14,464 bases of DNA, taken from Dorea sp. (lineage in GTDB: Bacteria > Bacillota_A > Clostridia > Lachnospirales > Lachnospiraceae). Numbering within the stretch: position 1 is the stretch's first letter; each line of letters starts with the position of its first letter. Under the pieces are notes generated by a model. That model was not told the origin of the DNA, made no database searches, and saw only the letters and a list, made by a program, of their open reading frames with translations. The position numbers and the translations under genes are program-made. Below are positions 13,162 through 14,464 of the stretch, one piece after another. The stretch lies in NCBI GenBank assembly GCA_016295505.1, contig JAEDLC010000042.1:1-14464 (forward strand). The letters are read 5' to 3'.

Positions 13162-14393
13162 CCGAGAAACAATTAGCACAGGTAGACGCACAGGTGAAAC
13201 GCCTGATTAAAACGGACAGTTATTATGGTAAAAAATACCGGGAACTGGGCATTACAGAGATCAAGACAGAGGAAGATTTTAAAAGAATCCCATTTTCAGA
13301 CAAAGCTGATCTTCGGGATGCGTATCCGTTAGGTATCCAGGCAGTGCCTGACGAAGAGGTAGTCCGTATCCATTCATCATCCGGAACGACCGGAAAACCG
13401 GTGATTATTCCTTACACCGCAAAGGACGTGGAGGATTGGGCGACCATGTTTGCACGTTGCTATGAAATTGCAGGTATCACAAACAAAGATCGCATTCAGA
13501 TTACTCCTGGCTATGGATTATGGACTGCCGGCATCGGTTTTCAGGCCGGATGCGAAAAGCTTGGAGCGATGGCGGTTCCGATGGGACCGGGAAACACCGA
13601 TAAACAGATTCAGATGATGATTGATCTGAAATCAACGGTTATCACAGCCACTTCTTCCTATGCACTCGTACTGGCAGAAGAAATTACAAAGCGCGGACTG
13701 AAAGATCAGATCTGTCTGAAAAAAGGCGTGATTGGTTCTGAGCGCTGGAGTGAAAAGAAACGTCAGGCGATCCGTGAGGGGCTTGACATCGAATTATATG
13801 ATATTTATGGATTGACAGAGATCTATGGACCGGGTATCGGCATTAACTGCGAACAGGAAGAAGGAATCCATTATTGGGATGATTATCTATATATCGAGAT
13901 TATTGACCCGAAGACAGGTGAAACCGTACCAGATGGCGAACCAGGTGAGATCGTAATTACAACGCTTGTCAAAGAAGGCGCACCGCTCCTTCGTTTCCGC
14001 ACACATGATATGTCGCGGATCATCCCAGAGCCCTGCAGCTGTGGTCGCAGTTATCCGCGTATTGATATCATTCAGGGCAGAAGTGATGATATGTTCAAGG
14101 TACACGGTGTCAATATGTTCCCCGGCCAGGTAGAAGAGATCTTACAGCAGGTAGACGGCGTACTCAGCGAGTATGTCATCAACATCGCACATGACGAGGA
14201 TCACAACCGCGATGTCATACTTGTCACCGTAGAGGCGGAAGGACGTGTAAACTTTGAACAGACAGGCATTAAGATTCGTGAACTGTTCAAATCCCGCATT
14301 GGTGTGACACCGAGAATCACAGTTGTACCGTTTGGAACATTGCCGCGCAGCGAAAAAAAGACAAAACGCGTCATCGACCACCGTGAGATGTAA
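13152..14393 (+). CDS. paaK: Phenylacetate-CoA ligase family enzyme
   Basis: AMP-forming aryl-acid:CoA ligase, 413 residues, of the adenylate-forming superfamily. The phosphate-binding loop HSSSGTTGKPV (74-84), the acceptor-site motif YDIYGLTEIYGPGIG (216-230), RFRTHDMSRI (281-290) with the hinge region GRSDDMFKVHGVNMFP (309-324), and a C-terminal lysine segment LPRSEKKTKRVIDHR are all in place. CSCG (295-298) matches the short cysteine motif seen in many PaaK proteins. It is overlapped by iorB, so its substrate is probably the aryl-acetyl-CoA/arylacetate pair made by IorAB: in a fermenter it may work backwards to recover ATP from AMP and pyrophosphate, or forwards to activate arylacetates. 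The direction is inference. Confidence 0.93.
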   Translation: MHLTEKQLAQVDAQVKRLIKTDSYYGKKYRELGITEIKTEEDFKRIPFSDKADLRDAYPLGIQAVPDEEVVRIHSSSGTTGKPVIIPYTAKDVEDWATMFARCYEIAGITNKDRIQITPGYGLWTAGIGFQAGCEKLGAMAVPMGPGNTDKQIQMMIDLKSTVITATSSYALVLAEEITKRGLKDQICLKKGVIGSERWSEKKRQAIREGLDIELYDIYGLTEIYGPGIGINCEQEEGIHYWDDYLYIEIIDPKTGETVPDGEPGEIVITTLVKEGAPLLRFRTHDMSRIIPEPCSCGRSYPRIDIIQGRSDDMFKVHGVNMFPGQVEEILQQVDGVLSEYVINIAHDEDHNRDVILVTVEAEGRVNFEQTGIKIRELFKSRIGVTPRITVVPFGTLPRSEKKTKRVIDHREM

Positions 14394-14428
14394 GCACAGC
14401 AAACTTCTTGCCCGTGAAAGTGCTGTGC
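14394..14428. repeat. Hairpin directly after paaK, without a U-run
   Basis: GCACAGC (14394-14400) pairs with GCTGTGC (14422-14428), with partial inner pairing (ACTTC with GAAAGT). It begins right after the paaK stop but is followed by AAAAAAG, not U residues, so it is a poor terminator on the plus strand. Transcription may continue into a further gene beyond the window. The last 35 bases show nothing recognisable. Confidence 0.45.
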
Positions 14429-14464
14429 AAAAAAGAAGCGATATTACTAGCAAGGACAGAATCT

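Noticed and set aside
1..14464. CRISPR arrays, tRNA or rRNA genes, insertion sequences, known riboswitches
   Set aside because: No regularly spaced repeats, cloverleaf, rRNA-like sequence, transposase or recognisable aptamer core was seen. The accessory genes are fully accounted for by the recombinase and toxin-antitoxin patch.

Overview
The window reads as a chromosomal stretch from an anaerobic, low-to-moderate GC Firmicute, most likely a gut Lachnospiraceae or related Clostridia. The reasons are a DapL-type lysine/diaminopimelate route, a GSI-alpha glutamine synthetase followed by an ANTAR-domain regulator, a PduL-type phosphotransacylase, a ferredoxin-dependent indolepyruvate oxidoreductase, AGGAGG-like ribosome binding sites and GTG/TTG starts. 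The genus assignment is inference.

Layout. (1) 64-2293: a MATE multidrug exporter (minus) faces away from a MerR-family regulator (plus). A 21-bp near-perfect palindrome fills the 19-bp spacer of the exporter promoter, the classic MerR arrangement. (2) 2297-6524: a tightly packed minus-strand operon glnA - ANTAR regulator - dapF - dapL. It starts at a perfect-consensus promoter, has an intrinsic-terminator-like hairpin in its 5' leader, and ends in a strong terminator next to the merR stop. (3) 6536-7317: a monocistronic pduL gene on the plus strand. Its promoter is back to back with that of glnA, and it ends in a 16-bp perfect-stem terminator shared with the convergent YhhN-family (lysoplasmalogenase-like) gene at 7328-7960. 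(4) 8058-10653: an accessory patch with a 5'-truncated polysaccharide deacetylase remnant, a RelE/ParE-type toxin with a Phd/YefM-type antitoxin under a promoter embedded in GATATAAT repeats, a large serine recombinase, and a small unrecognised ORF. (5) 10779-14393: iorA-iorB-paaK on the plus strand, with overlapping genes, for ferredoxin-linked oxidative decarboxylation of arylpyruvates to aryl-acetyl-CoA and its interconversion with free aryl acids.

How the parts work together. The glnA operon couples ammonia assimilation, a putative RNA-binding antitermination regulator and the last steps of meso-diaminopimelate synthesis in one transcript, so the leader hairpin could set all four genes by nitrogen status. 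The ior/paaK cluster is an aromatic amino acid catabolic unit of the kind expected to yield phenylacetate or indoleacetate. The recombinase plus toxin-antitoxin patch lies between these housekeeping blocks and looks like the remnant or core of a mobile element that disrupted a cell-wall deacetylase gene. I see no rRNA, tRNA, CRISPR array or IS element.
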